From Silvimonas amylolytica (lineage in GTDB: Bacteria > Pseudomonadota > Gammaproteobacteria > Burkholderiales > Chitinibacteraceae), in assembly GCF_014645555.1 (NCBI RefSeq), contig NZ_BMLY01000002.1, positions 310,001 to 374,000 of the forward strand: a stretch of 64,000 nucleotides of DNA, read 5' to 3'. The notes under the pieces are model-generated. The model made no database searches. It was not told where the DNA came from and saw only the letters and a list, made by a program, of their open reading frames with translations. Shown piece after piece: positions 8,653 to 17,942 of the stretch. The stretch's first letter is position 1, and every line of letters begins with the position of its first letter. The translations under genes were made by a program, and so were the position numbers.

Positions 8653-9783
8653 ATGCTGACCCTTTCTACTGCTTTTGATTCCGGTGCAATCGAGGTGATT
8701 GATCTGTCCGATCACGCCAACATTCGCCTCAACCTGCGAGCAGACAACGCCTCTGCCTTCAAGCAATGGTTTCACTTTCGCCTGGCGGGCACGGCATTTC
8801 GTGAATGCGTGGTCCACATTGAAAACGCCGGGCAGTCTGCCTACCCGGGCGGCTGGGATGGCTACAGCGCGCGGGCATCTTACGACGGTGTGGAGTGGTT
8901 CTGCGTTCCGACAGAATATGAAAACGGCGTGCTGACCATCCGCCACCAGCCGCAACGGGATGTGATCTACTACGCCTACTTCGAGCCTTATTCGTGGGAG
9001 CGTCACTTGCAAATGCTGGGCCACGCCCAGTATTCGCCGGATTGTGTGGTCCGCGAACTAGGCCAGACCGTTGATGGCCGCCCCCTGGACATGTTGCGCA
9101 TTGGCACGCCTGAAACCGGCAAGCGCAAAGTCTGGATCATTGCGCGTCAACACCCGGGCGAAACCATGGCCGAATGGTGCGCAGAAGGCGTGATCGGTAG
9201 CCTGCTGGACCCCCAACACGCAGTCGGCCGCGCGTTGCTCAACAAAGCAGTGTTCTACGTCGTGCCCAATATGAACCCCGATGGCGCCGTGCGTGGCAAC
9301 CTGCGCACCAACGCTGCCGGCACCAACCTGAACCGCGCATGGCAGACACCCAGCATGGAAACCAGCCCGGAGGTATTCCTGGTGCGTCAGGCCATGGAAG
9401 AAACCGGCGTTGACGCGTTCTTTGATATGCACGGGGACGAGAGTATCCCGCACAATTTTGTGGCTGGTTGCGATGACAACCCCTCGTTCTCTGAACATCA
9501 GCGTGAACTGGAAGAGGCTTTCAAGCGGCTCTGGGTGGCCGTTTCGCCTGATTTCCAGACCGAATACGGCTACGGCCCCAGCCAGTTCGGACCCGAAACA
9601 CTGACGCTGGCCACCAACTGGGTAGGCGACCGCTTTGGCTGCCTTGCGTTCACGCTGGAAATGCCGTTCAAGGACACTGCCAACCATCCGGAACCCGATG
9701 TGGGCTGGAATGGCGAACGTTCATTGCAATTGGGCGCATCCATGCTGACAGCGCTCAATGGCGTCATTGACCGGCTACGCTGA
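8653..9783 (+). CDS. M14-family (cytosolic carboxypeptidase-like) metallopeptidase
   Basis: A 376-residue zinc carboxypeptidase of the CCP-like M14 subgroup. An N-terminal beta-sandwich (about 1-110) precedes the peptidase domain. Zinc ligands sit in HPGE (residues 167-170) and DMHGDE (258-263). NPDG, the TNLNRAW arginine motif and a C-terminal LEMP glutamate complete the active site. No signal peptide is visible, so it is probably cytoplasmic. The ATG at 8653 is preferred over a TTG at 8593 that overlaps the previous stop; the ribosome-binding site is weak. A strong terminator follows at 9803. Bacterial substrates of this subgroup are poorly known. Confidence 0.88.
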   Translation: MLTLSTAFDSGAIEVIDLSDHANIRLNLRADNASAFKQWFHFRLAGTAFRECVVHIENAGQSAYPGGWDGYSARASYDGVEWFCVPTEYENGVLTIRHQPQRDVIYYAYFEPYSWERHLQMLGHAQYSPDCVVRELGQTVDGRPLDMLRIGTPETGKRKVWIIARQHPGETMAEWCAEGVIGSLLDPQHAVGRALLNKAVFYVVPNMNPDGAVRGNLRTNAAGTNLNRAWQTPSMETSPEVFLVRQAMEETGVDAFFDMHGDESIPHNFVAGCDDNPSFSEHQRELEEAFKRLWVAVSPDFQTEYGYGPSQFGPETLTLATNWVGDRFGCLAFTLEMPFKDTANHPEPDVGWNGERSLQLGASMLTALNGVIDRLR

Positions 9784-9802
9784 TCCACGCTCACAGTTCC
9801 CG

Positions 9803-9831
9803 CAACCCGGCCCCGTGCCGGGTTGTTTTTT
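9803..9831 (+). terminator. Rho-independent terminator after the M14 peptidase
   Basis: A perfect 8-bp stem CAACCCGG (9803-9810) and CCGGGTTG (9818-9825) with a 7-base loop, followed by a T-run. It closes the rightward gene run that starts at 4186. Confidence 0.88.
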
Positions 9832-9924
9832 GCCGGGGGTGCCTTTTACAACACCACGCCCCGACATGCGTGGCGCGCCCCATGCCGGCCCTTGCCTGCA
9901 CTGATGGCGCCACCCGGAGACATC

Positions 9925-10827
9925 ATGAACCTGCCCGATGCGTTGTTGCCAGTGGCCCTGCGCTATCTGGGCGGTGCACCCGTCCAGGCAAAAAAAATTG
10001 ACGGTTTCTACGCGGAAGTCTGGTTAGTCGCGGGCGACAATGGTCAACGTCTGGTGTTGAAGCACTTCCGCCAACCCGATAATGCTTCACGTGAAACATC
10101 CGCGCTCAATACGCTGCGCGCTGCGGGTCATGCCGTCTTGCCCCGCGTACTTGGGCAAGAACTGGACGAGGTGCGACGCGAGATTCTGGTACTGGAGTAT
10201 CTTGAGGGCATTGACGCCTGCGCGGCTATTCAATCACCCTCCGCGATCGCCCGCTTTGCAGATCAAGTTACGGATATCCTGCTGCATTGGCACAGCATCA
10301 GTTCGGCGCGGGGTTTCCAGGACCTGGATGGCAGCTACCGGCCCAATTTCAAAGAGAGCTGGCAACGTTTCGGGCAGGATCGCCTGGCATGGTTATTTAG
10401 CGCGTCCGGGGAAGCACGCACCACTCTACCCATGCGCCGGGGGTTTGAGCGCATTTGGCGCAACGCAGATGCATTGGTAGCGCCCCTGGCAGAGGATGCC
10501 TCATCGCTGATCCACGATGACTGTCACGCCAGTAACTTCCTGGCAGATCCGGTGACACAGTCATTGACCGCCGTGATTGACCCCAATCACGCGCGTTTTG
10601 CGCACCGGGAATTCGACCTCTTTCACTTGAACGATGCCCGGCCGGAACTCCGGTTGCTGGAAACCTATCTGGACAAACACGCCGTTGCGCCGGGCTTTAC
10701 GGCACGTCGCTGGCTGTTCAGCCTGTTCGATGACCTCAAGCATGTCGAACATACCAATTGGTTTGATGAAGACTGGTTTATGCGCAAGTTCAGGTATTTT
10801 GATCACGCGCTAGCCAACGCCCGGTGA
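9925..10827 (+). CDS. APH-fold phosphotransferase of unknown substrate
   Basis: A 300-residue kinase-like protein. The nucleotide lysine lies in LVLKHF (about residue 43). The catalytic loop HDDCHASNF (about 196-204) has the Asp and Asn of aminoglycoside/choline/homoserine kinases, and VIDPNHARF supplies the metal-binding Asp. The kinase core is therefore intact. The ATG at 9925 follows a GGAG ribosome-binding site; the upstream in-frame extension starts inside the terminator and is discarded. It stands alone between two terminators and converges on rpoH. The substrate cannot be assigned: a sugar, amine or small alcohol is possible, and antibiotic resistance is not implied. The gene contains a parS-like site at 10083. 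Confidence 0.8.
   Translation: MNLPDALLPVALRYLGGAPVQAKKIDGFYAEVWLVAGDNGQRLVLKHFRQPDNASRETSALNTLRAAGHAVLPRVLGQELDEVRREILVLEYLEGIDACAAIQSPSAIARFADQVTDILLHWHSISSARGFQDLDGSYRPNFKESWQRFGQDRLAWLFSASGEARTTLPMRRGFERIWRNADALVAPLAEDASSLIHDDCHASNFLADPVTQSLTAVIDPNHARFAHREFDLFHLNDARPELRLLETYLDKHAVAPGFTARRWLFSLFDDLKHVEHTNWFDEDWFMRKFRYFDHALANAR
10083..10098. promoter_or_regulatory. parS-like ParB binding site (within coding sequence)
   Basis: The 16-mer TGCTTCACGTGAAACA differs from the universal parS consensus TGTTTCACGTGAAACA at one position. It lies inside the APH-fold kinase gene. It is one of four such sites in the window. Confidence 0.7.
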
Positions 10828-10840
10828 GCGCCTGGCCATA

Positions 10841-10870
10841 AAAAAAGGCACGCCAGAGCGTGCCTTTTTT
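10841..10870. terminator. Bidirectional terminator between the APH-fold kinase and rpoH
   Basis: Stem GGCACGC (10847-10853) and GCGTGCC (10858-10864) with loop CAGA, flanked by an A-run upstream and a T-run downstream. It can terminate both convergent genes. Confidence 0.88.
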
Positions 10871-10890
10871 TCGCAGGAACTGCGCCCGCA

Positions 10891-11745
10891 TCAAGCCAGA
10901 GCCGGTTCCAGCGCATCTTTCATTTTTTGCAGGGCCTTGGCCTCGATCTGGCGAATACGCTCAGCCGACACGCTGAACTCAGCAGCCAGTTCGTGCAGCG
11001 TAGTGCTCCCTTCGTCACCCAGCCAGCGCGCTTCAATAATGCGACGGCTGCGCGGGTCCAGCGTACCCAGGGCTTGCTGCAGGCCTTCGGACTGCAGACG
11101 GTCATAAGACTGACGCTCCATCTGGCGCACTGGCTCGTTTTCGCTGTCAGCCAGCCAGTCGATCGGCGCATAGCCGTCGTCATCGCCATCTTCAGCCATC
11201 AGCGCAATGTCCTGACCGGTCATGCGAGTCTCCATTTCGAAGACTTCTTCCGGTTTGACACCCAGATCACGCGCAATGACTTCGGCTTGCGCCTGGGTCA
11301 GTGCAGAGAAACCCGTTTTCTTGGAACGCAGGTTGAAGAACAGCTTGCGCTGGGCCTTGGTAGTCGCAATACGGACCAGACGCCAGTTGCGCAGGATGTA
11401 CTCGTGAATTTCTGCCTTGATCCAGTGCACAGCAAACGAGAACAGGCGCACACCGCGGGTCGGTTCGAACCGCTTCACGGCCTTCATGAGGCCGATATTG
11501 CCTTCCTGAATCAGGTCTGCTTGCGGCAAACCGTAACCGGCATAACCACGCGCAATGGACACCACAACGCGCAGATGGGACATCACCAGCTGGCCAGCGG
11601 CTTCCAAGTCGTTGTCATGGCGGTAGCGATTTGCCAGATCGATCTCTTGCTCGTGCGTGAGCATGGGCATGGCATTGACTCGCTGGATATAGCTCTCAAT
11701 GCTGTCGCCACCCGTGATCACCGGCAATGCAACGCTGTCTACCAT
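10891..11745 (-). CDS. rpoH: RNA polymerase heat-shock sigma factor sigma-32
   Basis: Directs transcription of chaperone and protease genes. The 284-residue length is typical. Region 2 includes ADLIQEGNIGLMKAVKRFEP and RLFSFAVHWIKAEIHEYILR. The diagnostic RpoH box QRKLFFNLR is at residues 132-140. The region 4 helix-turn-helix includes TTLHELAAEFSVSAERIRQIE. An AGGAGA ribosome-binding site precedes the ATG at 11743-11745. It is the last gene of ftsY-ftsE-ftsX-rpoH, an order conserved in many proteobacteria. The 206-base gap from ftsX carries a perfect CIRCE element and another palindrome, so rpoH probably has its own promoter controlled by HrcA and perhaps a second repressor. Confidence 0.98.
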   Translation of the reverse strand: MVDSVALPVITGGDSIESYIQRVNAMPMLTHEQEIDLANRYRHDNDLEAAGQLVMSHLRVVVSIARGYAGYGLPQADLIQEGNIGLMKAVKRFEPTRGVRLFSFAVHWIKAEIHEYILRNWRLVRIATTKAQRKLFFNLRSKKTGFSALTQAQAEVIARDLGVKPEEVFEMETRMTGQDIALMAEDGDDDGYAPIDWLADSENEPVRQMERQSYDRLQSEGLQQALGTLDPRSRRIIEARWLGDEGSTTLHELAAEFSVSAERIRQIEAKALQKMKDALEPALA

Positions 11746-11795
11746 GAATGTTCTCCTGTGTTGCTCTGCGTCGTTTCAAACGACGACGCTAGATA

Positions 11796-11822
11796 TTAGC
11801 ACTCCATACCTCAGAGTGCTAA
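11796..11822. promoter_or_regulatory. CIRCE operator (HrcA binding site) upstream of rpoH
   Basis: TTAGCACTC (11796-11804), nine bases, GAGTGCTAA (11814-11822): an exact match to both arms and the spacing of the CIRCE consensus. It lies 50 bases upstream of the rpoH start codon, where HrcA would block transcription or initiation. hrcA itself is not in the window. Confidence 0.93.
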
Positions 11823-11898
11823 CCGAACAAAAAGTTCTTATGAATTCAAGCACAGACGCGATGTTGTTGCACGGCAATATTTTCAATGCTTCCGATAG

Positions 11899-11918
11899 AA
11901 TAGACCAATCGGTCTATT
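11899..11918. promoter_or_regulatory. Palindromic operator candidate (TetR/NemR-like) upstream of rpoH
   Basis: AATAGACC, four bases, GGTCTATT: 8-bp perfect arms. This resembles the TAGACC-N4-GGTCTA operators bound by some TetR-family repressors such as NemR. It lies between the ftsX stop and the CIRCE element. No T-run follows in the direction of transcription, so it is unlikely to be a terminator. Which protein binds it is unknown. Confidence 0.6.
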
Positions 11919-11951
11919 TCCGACGAACGGCACAAAACCTCAGCCCAAAAC

Positions 11952-12857
11952 CTAGCGGAACTGGCGCAAATGACGTCCGACAGCCAGCGACGCCCCCAGC
12001 AAGCACAAGAGCGTGGTGACTGCCAGCGTCACCAGGACAACGCGCCAATCGGCCAGCGCCAGACTGAATTGTTGCCCATAACTTTTGGCCAGCGCCTCTA
12101 CCGCAGGGTTGAGCCAGGTGCGTGCCGTCCAGACGATGGCACATGCCAGCAAGCCACCCAACACGCCCTGCACCGCCGCAAAGTAAACAAACGGGCGACG
12201 GATGAAGGCATCCGTGGCACCAATCAGCTTGGCGACCTCAATCTCATCCTTGCGGGTCAGAATCTGCAGGCGAATGGCATTGCCGGTGATCAACACCAGC
12301 GCAACGGCCAACAACACAAGGACGATTTCCAGCAGTGCTTTGCCAACGATGATCAACTGTTGCAGACGCCGTGCCCACGCTGAATCCAGTTGTACCTGTT
12401 CTACGCCATTGGACGCTATCAGCTCTTTTTGCAAGGCTTCGAGAGAATCCGCCGACGCATCCGTACTGGCAGTCAGGATGAAGGTATCTGGCAGGGGGTT
12501 ATCCGTCAGGCCGGCCAGCAGATCGCCACCGCCCACGCTCGCCTGCATCTGCTTGAGCGCATCGTCTTTACCCACGAATTGCACCTTGGTCAGACGCTTG
12601 TCGCCAGCCAGATGTTGCTTGAGCTGGTTGATGGCATCCGCCCCGGCCGTCGTGCGCATATACACCGACAGCTGCGGCTCGACCGGTAACTGGCCAATCA
12701 CGCCTTGTGCACTGGCAATCAGCAGATAAAAGCCCAGCGGGAACGCCGCCGCAATGCCGATGACCAACAGGTTAAGCACCGAAGAAAGTGGCGCACGCAG
12801 CATGCTGCCCAAGGTACGGGTAAAAGCTATCCAGTTCAGACGTATCCAGTGTTTCAT
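11952..12857 (-). CDS. ftsX: Cell division protein FtsX (permease-like subunit)
   Basis: Inner-membrane partner of FtsE at the divisome; the complex relays ATP hydrolysis to periplasmic murein-hydrolase activators. The 301-residue protein has four predicted membrane helices at about 30-50, 168-190, 220-243 and 272-294. A periplasmic domain (about 55-160) follows the first helix, and the large FtsX/MacB-type domain includes the conserved KLIGATDAFIRRPFVYF segment. It starts 7 bases after ftsE and both are surely cotranscribed with ftsY. No key residue appears to be missing. Confidence 0.97.
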   Translation of the reverse strand: MKHWIRLNWIAFTRTLGSMLRAPLSSVLNLLVIGIAAAFPLGFYLLIASAQGVIGQLPVEPQLSVYMRTTAGADAINQLKQHLAGDKRLTKVQFVGKDDALKQMQASVGGGDLLAGLTDNPLPDTFILTASTDASADSLEALQKELIASNGVEQVQLDSAWARRLQQLIIVGKALLEIVLVLLAVALVLITGNAIRLQILTRKDEIEVAKLIGATDAFIRRPFVYFAAVQGVLGGLLACAIVWTARTWLNPAVEALAKSYGQQFSLALADWRVVLVTLAVTTLLCLLGASLAVGRHLRQFR

Positions 12858-12864
12858 GGCGCCC

Positions 12865-13518
12865 TTATGCGGAGAACTGGCCGTTTTTCAGGCGCAGGAT
12901 ACGACGACCATAGTCGGCCATCAGGGTTTCATCGTGTGCGGAGATCACCAGGGTCACGCCGACCTGATGGAATGACTTGAACAGTTCCAGGATGTCGTTG
13001 GCGTAATCACGATCCAGGTTGGCTGTCGGTTCATCCGCCAACAGGATGGATGGCCGATGTACTACCGCGCGGGCAATACACAGGCGCTGTTGCTCGCCAC
13101 CAGACAAACTGACCGGATTGAGCTTCTCCTTGCCTGCAAGGCCTACTTTGTCCAGCGCAGCCTGCACGCGGCGGCGTGCTTCGCGGTGATCAAAGCCGAT
13201 GATATCCAGCGGCAAGCGCACGTTGTCGTAAACGCTGCGGTCGTACAGGATTTTGTGATCCTGGAAAATCAGCCCGATGTGGCGACGTGTATACGGCATG
13301 GACGCCCGGCGCATGCGTGCCAGGTTTTGCCCGTTGACCAGAACCGCCCCTGCCGTGGGGCGTTCGATGCCGGCAATAAGCTTGAGCAGCGTGGACTTGC
13401 CTGCCCCGGAATGGCCGGCCAGAAAGACCAGCTCGCCGTCTTCAATATCAAAACTGAGTTGCTTGACGGCATCAAAGCCGCCCGGATAACGCTTGGTGAC
13501 TTGCTGGAACTGGATCAT
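12865..13518 (-). CDS. ftsE: Cell division ATP-binding protein FtsE
   Basis: ABC-type ATPase of the FtsEX divisome complex, 217 residues. Walker A GHSGAGKST is at residues 35-43, with the Q-loop near LIFQDHKIL, the ABC signature SLSGGEQQR and Walker B ILLADEPTANLD. The length and the MIQFQQVTKRYPGG N-terminus are standard. It lies 34 bases after ftsY and 7 bases before ftsX on the same strand, in the conserved cluster. Confidence 0.98.
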   Translation of the reverse strand: MIQFQQVTKRYPGGFDAVKQLSFDIEDGELVFLAGHSGAGKSTLLKLIAGIERPTAGAVLVNGQNLARMRRASMPYTRRHIGLIFQDHKILYDRSVYDNVRLPLDIIGFDHREARRRVQAALDKVGLAGKEKLNPVSLSGGEQQRLCIARAVVHRPSILLADEPTANLDRDYANDILELFKSFHQVGVTLVISAHDETLMADYGRRILRLKNGQFSA

Positions 13519-13552
13519 TCGCCGTCCGTTGTCAGAAAATCAATCAAGAAAA

Positions 13553-14641
13553 TCAATCAAATAACGCGTCAATATAGTCTTTTGCCACAAAGGGGCGCAG
13601 ATCATCAATGGTCTCGCCCACGCCAATGAAGCGTACCGGCACTGGCCGCTGCTTGGCGATGGCGGCGATCACGCCACCCTTGGCCGTGCCATCGAGCTTG
13701 GTCAGCACAAGGCCCGTCAGACCCAGCGCATCATCAAAGGCCTTGACCTGGCTCACCGCATTCTGGCCGGTATTGGCATCGATCACCAACATCACCTCAT
13801 GCGGGCCAGTCGGATCAGCCTTTTGCACCACGCGTTTGACCTTTTTGATTTCTTCCATCAGGTGCAATTGCGTCGGCAGCCGACCAGCAGTATCGACAAT
13901 GATGACATCGCAACCACGCGCTTTGGCGGCGTTCACCGCGTCGAACGCCACTGCAGCGGCATCGCCCGATTCTTGCGCGATCACTTGCACACCGTTGCGC
14001 TGACCCCAGACCACCAGTTGCTCACGCGCGGCGGCACGGAACGTATCACCCGCGGCCAGCAATACATTGTGGCCTTGCTCCTGAAAATACTTGGCCAGCT
14101 TGCCAATGCTGGTGGTTTTGCCTGCGCCGTTCACGCCAGCCACCATCAGGATAAAAGGCTTTTGCGGGGTTACCACCAGTGGTTGTTCCAGCGGCTGGAT
14201 CAATTCCAGCAAGGCTTCCTTGAGCGCCAGTTTGAGTTCGGATGCATCCTTGAGACCGCGCAACGAGACACGATCACGCACGTTCTTGAGCAACGTGGTT
14301 GTGGCTTCCACGCCCATATCTGCGGTCAGCAGGACGGTTTCCAGTTCATCGTACAAGTCTTCGTCAATCTGGCCGCCGCCAAACAGGCCAGCCAGATTCT
14401 TGCCCAGCGAGTCTCGGGTTTTGGCCAGACCGGCTTTCAGACGATCCGTCCAGGACAATTTGGGCTTCTCTTGCGGCTGAGCGACCTCCTGCATCGGCAT
14501 GGGTACCGGCGCAGGTGTTGCAATGGCAGGCTCAGGTTCCGGCTGCGGCGCGGGTTCTTGCGCGACAGGCGTCTCTGTCACCGGTGCTGATTCAGTCTCG
14601 GTGGTTTCAGTTTTGGGTTTCTTGCGGAAAAAATCGAACAT
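13553..14641 (-). CDS. ftsY: Signal recognition particle receptor FtsY
   Basis: SRP receptor GTPase that delivers ribosome-nascent-chain complexes to the translocon. It has 362 residues. An acidic, proline/glutamate/threonine-rich A domain (about 1-60) is followed by the N domain and the G domain, with GVNGAGKTT (169-177), DTFRAAA, DTAGR and TKLDGTAKGG. The A domain is shorter than in E. coli, as in most betaproteobacteria. It is divergent from rsmD with 67 bases between starts and is the first gene of the fts-rpoH cluster. Confidence 0.98.
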   Translation of the reverse strand: MFDFFRKKPKTETTETESAPVTETPVAQEPAPQPEPEPAIATPAPVPMPMQEVAQPQEKPKLSWTDRLKAGLAKTRDSLGKNLAGLFGGGQIDEDLYDELETVLLTADMGVEATTTLLKNVRDRVSLRGLKDASELKLALKEALLELIQPLEQPLVVTPQKPFILMVAGVNGAGKTTSIGKLAKYFQEQGHNVLLAAGDTFRAAAREQLVVWGQRNGVQVIAQESGDAAAVAFDAVNAAKARGCDVIIVDTAGRLPTQLHLMEEIKKVKRVVQKADPTGPHEVMLVIDANTGQNAVSQVKAFDDALGLTGLVLTKLDGTAKGGVIAAIAKQRPVPVRFIGVGETIDDLRPFVAKDYIDALFD

Positions 14642-14708
14642 AGGGTTTGCGTCACGTCGCCAATGGCGGAAAATATCTGATTTGGCGCGATTTTAGCGCG
14701 GGTGAGGC

Positions 14709-15257
14709 ATGGCAGCACAGCATAAAAACCAGGTTCGCATTATCGGCGGCGACTACAAGCGCCGGCTGGTGCATTTTCCGGATGGTGATGGCCTGCGGCC
14801 GACGCCTGATCGCGTGCGCGAAACGCTCTTTAACTGGCTGGGACAAGACCTCACCGGACTGCGTTGTCTCGACCTTTTCGCCGGCAGCGGCGCCTTGGGT
14901 TTTGAGGCCGCCTCACGCAACGCCAGACAGGTGGTCATGGTTGAAAAGTCCAAACCCGTTTACGCCGCGCTGTCTGATAACCGCAAGACACTGGGTATGA
15001 CGAATGTCGATATTGTCTGGGCCGATGCGCTGACCTGGCTCTCTGGCAAGGCGCTCGATTTTGATGTGGTCTTTCTGGACCCGCCCTATGCCTCTGATCT
15101 GCTGCCCAGGGTATTGGCCATTCTGGCCGATGCACTGCCAGCCGACGCGATGGTTTATGCCGAATGCGCGGCATGGCCGGATCTGGCGGGTTGGGAACTG
15201 ACGCGTGAGCTGAAGGCTGGTGCGGTGCATTGCGGTTTGTTGCAGCGAACGGTCTAG
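14709..15257 (+). CDS. rsmD: 16S rRNA (guanine(966)-N(2))-methyltransferase
   Basis: Methylates G966 of 16S rRNA on the 30S subunit. The 182-residue protein starts with the family signature VRIIGGDYKRR. It has the SAM-binding segment CLDLFAGSGALGFEAASR and the catalytic DPPY at 124-127. ATG at 14709. Its pairing with ftsY is common in proteobacteria. In related genomes coaD usually follows it; here no coaD is found and a ferredoxin comes next. Confidence 0.95.
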   Translation: MAAQHKNQVRIIGGDYKRRLVHFPDGDGLRPTPDRVRETLFNWLGQDLTGLRCLDLFAGSGALGFEAASRNARQVVMVEKSKPVYAALSDNRKTLGMTNVDIVWADALTWLSGKALDFDVVFLDPPYASDLLPRVLAILADALPADAMVYAECAAWPDLAGWELTRELKAGAVHCGLLQRTV

Positions 15258-15456
15258 TCAGCGACTTATCACAAATCGGCAATATGGACGCAACACAATC
15301 ATGTTGTCCGGCGATGCCGGTTACGGCATTTGCGACCTTTTATAGTGTCAATAATGACAAAACCATAGAAGTGCACTGCCGTCCAACTGTTATGCGGTTG
15401 TCGCTCTGTAAGGAACGTGGGACAATCGCCGCCGTTTCAAACGTAGCTGTTTTTGA

Positions 15457-15720
<264 letters not shown>

Positions 15721-15750
15721 TCGATCAATCGGGGCACATACCCGCACAAC

Positions 15751-15780
15751 AAAAAACCGGACTCAAGGGTCCGGTTTTTT
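15751..15780. terminator. Bidirectional terminator between the ferredoxin gene and queC
   Basis: Symmetric 12-bp stem AAAAAACCGGAC (15751-15762) and GTCCGGTTTTTT (15769-15780) with a 6-base loop. It serves both convergent genes. Confidence 0.92.
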
Positions 15781-15802
15781 CATGCGCGTCGCTCGGGCGC
15801 GC

Positions 15803-16501
15803 TTACCGCGTCTGATAACGCGTCGGGTCTGCCACGCCAGCATCAGCAAAACCGGCAGCACGCAAACGGCAAGCATCACACACGCCGCAAGCACGGCCGT
15901 CATCATCAGCCTTGTAGCAGGTCACGGTCTGGCTGTAATCCACACCGAGCTTCAGGCCGGTTTCCACAATCTGTGCCTTGGACAGCGAGATCAGCGGCGT
16001 GTGAATGGTCAGCGGTGACCCTTCAACGCCGGTACGCGTAGCAAGACGTGCCATGTGCTGATAAGCCGCAATGTAATCCGGGCGGCAATCCGGATAGCCC
16101 GAGTAGTCCACGGCATTGACGCCAATGAAGATGTCGTCGCCCTTCAAGACCTCAGCCCAGGCCAGTGCATACGACAACAAAATGGTGTTGCGCGCAGGCA
16201 CGTAGGTGACCGGAATAACGTTCTCACCGGTTGCACCGTCAGTCGGGACCTCAATACTGGCATCGGTCAGTGCAGAACCACCAAATACCGCCAGATCAAT
16301 CTTGATCACACGGTGTTCGACCGCGCCAAGGCTCTTCGCTACGCGCGCGGCGGCTTGCAGTTCTGCGTTATGACGCTGGCCATAATCAAACGATAAACAA
16401 TACGGCGCGAAACCCTGGCTTTTGGCAATCGCAAGGCAAGTCGCAGAATCAAGCCCGCCAGACAGCAGAATGACGGCAGGACGCGGGTTGGAGGTACTCA
16501 T
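15803..16501 (-). CDS. queC: 7-cyano-7-deazaguanine synthase
   Basis: Converts 7-carboxy-7-deazaguanine to preQ0 in queuosine biosynthesis, using ATP and ammonia. It has 232 residues. The PP-loop ATP-binding motif [10 protein letters not shown] is at about 13-22. The C-terminal zinc site (a [18 protein letters not shown] segment) has the four cysteines of the family. Its ATG overlaps the stop codon of the CLC channel gene by one base, so the two are translationally linked. queE lies just beyond on the same strand, giving a queE-clc-queC arrangement. Confidence 0.97.
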   Translation of the reverse strand: MSTSNPRPAVILLSGGLDSATCLAIAKSQGFAPYCLSFDYGQRHNAELQAAARVAKSLGAVEHRVIKIDLAVFGGSALTDASIEVPTDGATGENVIPVTYVPARNTILLSYALAWAEVLKGDDIFIGVNAVDYSGYPDCRPDYIAAYQHMARLATRTGVEGSPLTIHTPLISLSKAQIVETGLKLGVDYSQTVTCYKADDDGRACGVCDACRLRAAGFADAGVADPTRYQTR

Positions 16502-17826
16502 TAATGTTTGCTCCCGGAGCTGACCGCCATTTGCTTGAGAATGCCGGCAGCCAGATCATGATAAAGATTGGTTCTATAAATACGGGCCACGCTGGAAGCC
16601 ACCATGGCTGCAGCCAGGGTAGAGATCACCATGGCATGGCCATCGGTCATTTCGATCATGATAATGGCTGAGGTAATCGGTGCACGCGTGACTGCGGCCA
16701 GCATCGCCACCATGCCAATCGCCATGAGTTTGATCTCAATCGCTTGAGAAAATAACGGGGTAAACCAGCTCCCCACGCCCGCGCCCAGTGCGAGCGAGGG
16801 CGCAAAAATCCCGCCAGGCAAACCCGTCAGGAATGTGGCCAGCAGACTCACAAACTTCAGTGGCAGGTAGTACCACACCAGCGGGCCCTGACCACCGATC
16901 GCGCGGCTGGTTTCATCCGCCCCGCTGCCGTAAATAGGCAAGATCAAACCACACAGGGCGATTGCCAGGCCGCACAGGGCGATGAACCAGTACGGATGCG
17001 CACTGCGCCAGCGCAATACCCCCGGTGGCAGCCAGCGCGCCTGATGTACGCACAGCCATGAAAAGAGGCCACCAATCAACCCGGCGGTGATTGCAACCAG
17101 AAATAGCGGCGGCAAGATGGTGTATTCGAAATCCGGCACGCGGATGCGGCCAAAGTAGGTGTAATCGCCAATGAGCGCGAGTGACACGATACCGGCCAGG
17201 ATCACTGATCCGATTAACTTGCCGCTGGTTTCGGTCTCTACGGAGCGAGCCAGTTCTTCAAATGCAAAGACAATCCCCGCCAGCGGTGTATTGAACGCGG
17301 CAGAAATACCGGCAGCGCCCCCCGCCAGGATCAACTGGCGCTGGAAAACCGGATCGGCCAGCGGCAAAAAGCGGCGACAGGCATACATGATACTGGCCCC
17401 GATCTGCACGGTCGGGCCTTCCCGCCCCAGCACAAAACCACTGCCCGCGCCCAGCACGATGCCAAGAAACTTGATACCGGCAATGCGCAATGAAAGCAGT
17501 CTTTCGGCCTCAGGCGGGTTTTCCGCCAGATCAATCGCCGCCATGGCTTGCGGAATACCACTTCCTTCTGCGCCTTCGCCCAGTTTGCTCATCAACCAGC
17601 GGATCGCCATCCCGCCCAGTGGCAGCACCACCAACGGCCACCAGTGCCACATTGAAAAGAGGTGCTGGAAGCCCAGAAACGCCCATTCCGCGGCTTTGGC
17701 CAGCAGGACTGCGACCAGACCAACCAGCGCGGCGCCAAACCAGAATACCAGCGTCGCCCGGCTGCGATAGGGGAGTTCTTTCAGGTGAACGAGGATACGT
17801 GACGCCAGGATGGGCAGCTTCATCAC
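16501..17826 (-). CDS. CLC-family chloride channel or H+/Cl- antiporter
   Basis: A 441-residue polytopic membrane protein. The three CLC selectivity signatures are present: [17 protein letters not shown] (with the gating glutamate) and [15 protein letters not shown]. About ten or more hydrophobic helices are seen. No C-terminal CBS domains are present, as usual for bacterial ClcA-like proteins. It may exchange chloride for protons in acid resistance, but the role here is not shown. The start could be the first or second of two adjacent ATGs (17826 or 17823). It sits between queE and queC and overlaps queC by one base, an unusual place for a channel gene. Confidence 0.93.
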   Translation of the reverse strand: MMKLPILASRILVHLKELPYRSRATLVFWFGAALVGLVAVLLAKAAEWAFLGFQHLFSMWHWWPLVVLPLGGMAIRWLMSKLGEGAEGSGIPQAMAAIDLAENPPEAERLLSLRIAGIKFLGIVLGAGSGFVLGREGPTVQIGASIMYACRRFLPLADPVFQRQLILAGGAAGISAAFNTPLAGIVFAFEELARSVETETSGKLIGSVILAGIVSLALIGDYTYFGRIRVPDFEYTILPPLFLVAITAGLIGGLFSWLCVHQARWLPPGVLRWRSAHPYWFIALCGLAIALCGLILPIYGSGADETSRAIGGQGPLVWYYLPLKFVSLLATFLTGLPGGIFAPSLALGAGVGSWFTPLFSQAIEIKLMAIGMVAMLAAVTRAPITSAIIMIEMTDGHAMVISTLAAAMVASSVARIYRTNLYHDLAAGILKQMAVSSGSKH

Positions 17827-17942
17827 TCAACCAGGTGAAATGGAAAAAGTCTTTGCAGTATGGCTTACCGCGCCGGACAAAGCCCAGTGCGGGATGTCCA
17901 GCAAAAACACGGTGTCGCTATCGGCCATTGGCGGGCGCCGGT

